A stretch of 64,000 nucleotides of DNA from Turritopsis dohrnii. Its lineage: Eukaryota > Cnidaria > Hydrozoa > Anthoathecata > Oceaniidae. The first letter of the stretch is position 1. Each line of letters starts with the position of its first letter. Positions 63,504 to 64,000 of this stretch are shown one piece after another. Made by a program: the position numbers and the translations under genes. The notes under the pieces were generated by a model, which saw nothing but the letters and a program-made list of their open reading frames with translations, did not search any database and was not told where the DNA came from. The DNA lies in the NCBI GenBank assembly GCA_027922465.2, contig BQMF02000065.1, positions 62,001 through 126,000 of the forward strand, read 5' to 3'.

Positions 63504-64000
63504 ATGGCGAATATACCCTCGTTTGAAGACGTAAAAGTTTTATTAGCGAACGATGCTAATGCAGATTTGGAAATAATTTACTGTGAATTGTTAGAGAAGA
63601 TTCAGAAGGTTCCTGTGCTCAGTCAAGATGATTTATATCGCTTACTGAACAGAAGAGCGTGAGAAGAAATTTTCCAGTGGAATGTGACTTTCCATTGGAA
63701 GGAAAACAACATGGCATTTTTGCTAGAGAGAGATTTTTTAATGGAATTTTGAATAAGAGAAGTTTTTCATAAAACGTTTTATGTAATTAAACTGTGACTC
63801 ATAACCTGAAAAATGTTTGTTGTCATGGTTTGCGTTTTGATTTGTGATCGGTGGTTTATTGTTTAAATCAATAAAGAATCAATATCTTTTTTTTTACACA
63901 GATCTGAATCAAATGGTAACTGCTTATTGAGCACGTGTTCCATTGCAGTTTGTGGTGACAACAGATTAGTTCGTGAGCTGCGTATGTTGACATCCATTGA
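63504..64000 (+). CDS. OTU-like gene, 5' part (runs off the window)
   Basis: Exon 1 63504-63658 (start AACATGGCG, MANIPSFEDVKVLLAND) and exon 2 from 63902, joined in phase through GC|GTGAGA and TTTACACAG. Exon 2 begins SESNGNCLLSTCSIAVCGDN and continues LVRELRMLTSIE. This matches the start of an OTU/vertnin-like fold, where (D)GNCLF holds the catalytic Cys of active OTU proteases and is followed by ...LR..T..EL. The position before G is N, not the usual D, so deubiquitinase activity is uncertain. The upstream ATG at 63465 is in frame, but its context is poorer. The rest lies outside the window. Confidence 0.6.

Overview
The window is AT-rich eukaryotic DNA from an invertebrate animal. Genes have short GT-AG introns (roughly 80-300 bp) and are widely spaced among transposable elements. 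The mix of families suggests a cnidarian, perhaps a hydrozoan: a Pmp-repeat multi-pass surface protein, KDZ and IS3-like transposases, and a SAM/HECT gene of a type common in cnidarians. This placement is an inference from protein families and composition; there is no taxonomic marker.

Layout. 1-2230 holds the last eight exons of an ABCC (MRP-type) transporter. 4151-5091 is a non-autonomous Helitron. 6445-9400 is a large fold-back element whose arms duplicate a zinc-binding exon. 12484-16447 (minus) is a Pmp-repeat/multi-pass membrane protein gene with one frameshift and a MITE in its first intron. 16954-17936 is a deleted Tigger/pogo element that keeps only the transposase DNA-binding end. 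19.9-28.2 kb contains two decayed non-LTR retrotransposons and head-to-tail Helitrons. 28.3-33 kb has an 18-copy 32-bp minisatellite, a TTAA MITE and a hAT remnant.

The centrepiece is 33088-60455, a 27.4-kb nested mobile element. Its ends are inverted repeats made of ~46-50-bp tandem units, flanked by a 6-bp duplication (AATATG). It carries two genes. One is a 12-exon, 387-aa, fully open rve/IS3-type DDE transposase on the minus strand (56919-60099). The other is a SAM/UBX-like/zinc-finger/HECT ubiquitin-ligase gene on the plus strand (33376-56300), now broken by two stops and a frameshift. A second element of 18.5 kb (33768-52279), carrying a ~1300-aa KDZ transposase gene, has landed in intron 2 of the HECT gene. 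That inner element also contains a 4.1-kb satellite with nested 108/109-bp, 434-bp and 1736-bp periodicities. A 984-bp relative of the outer element, with the same TAC...GTA termini and its own 6-bp duplication, has inserted into an intron of the outer transposase. An 83-bp perfect hairpin element lies in another intron.

Beyond the element, 62094-62664 is a broken basic ORF surrounded by copies of a GTACGTCCGACAG motif. 63504-64000 is the start of an OTU-like gene that runs off the window. The transporter, the Pmp-like gene and the OTU-like gene are candidate host genes; nearly everything else recognisable is mobile DNA.
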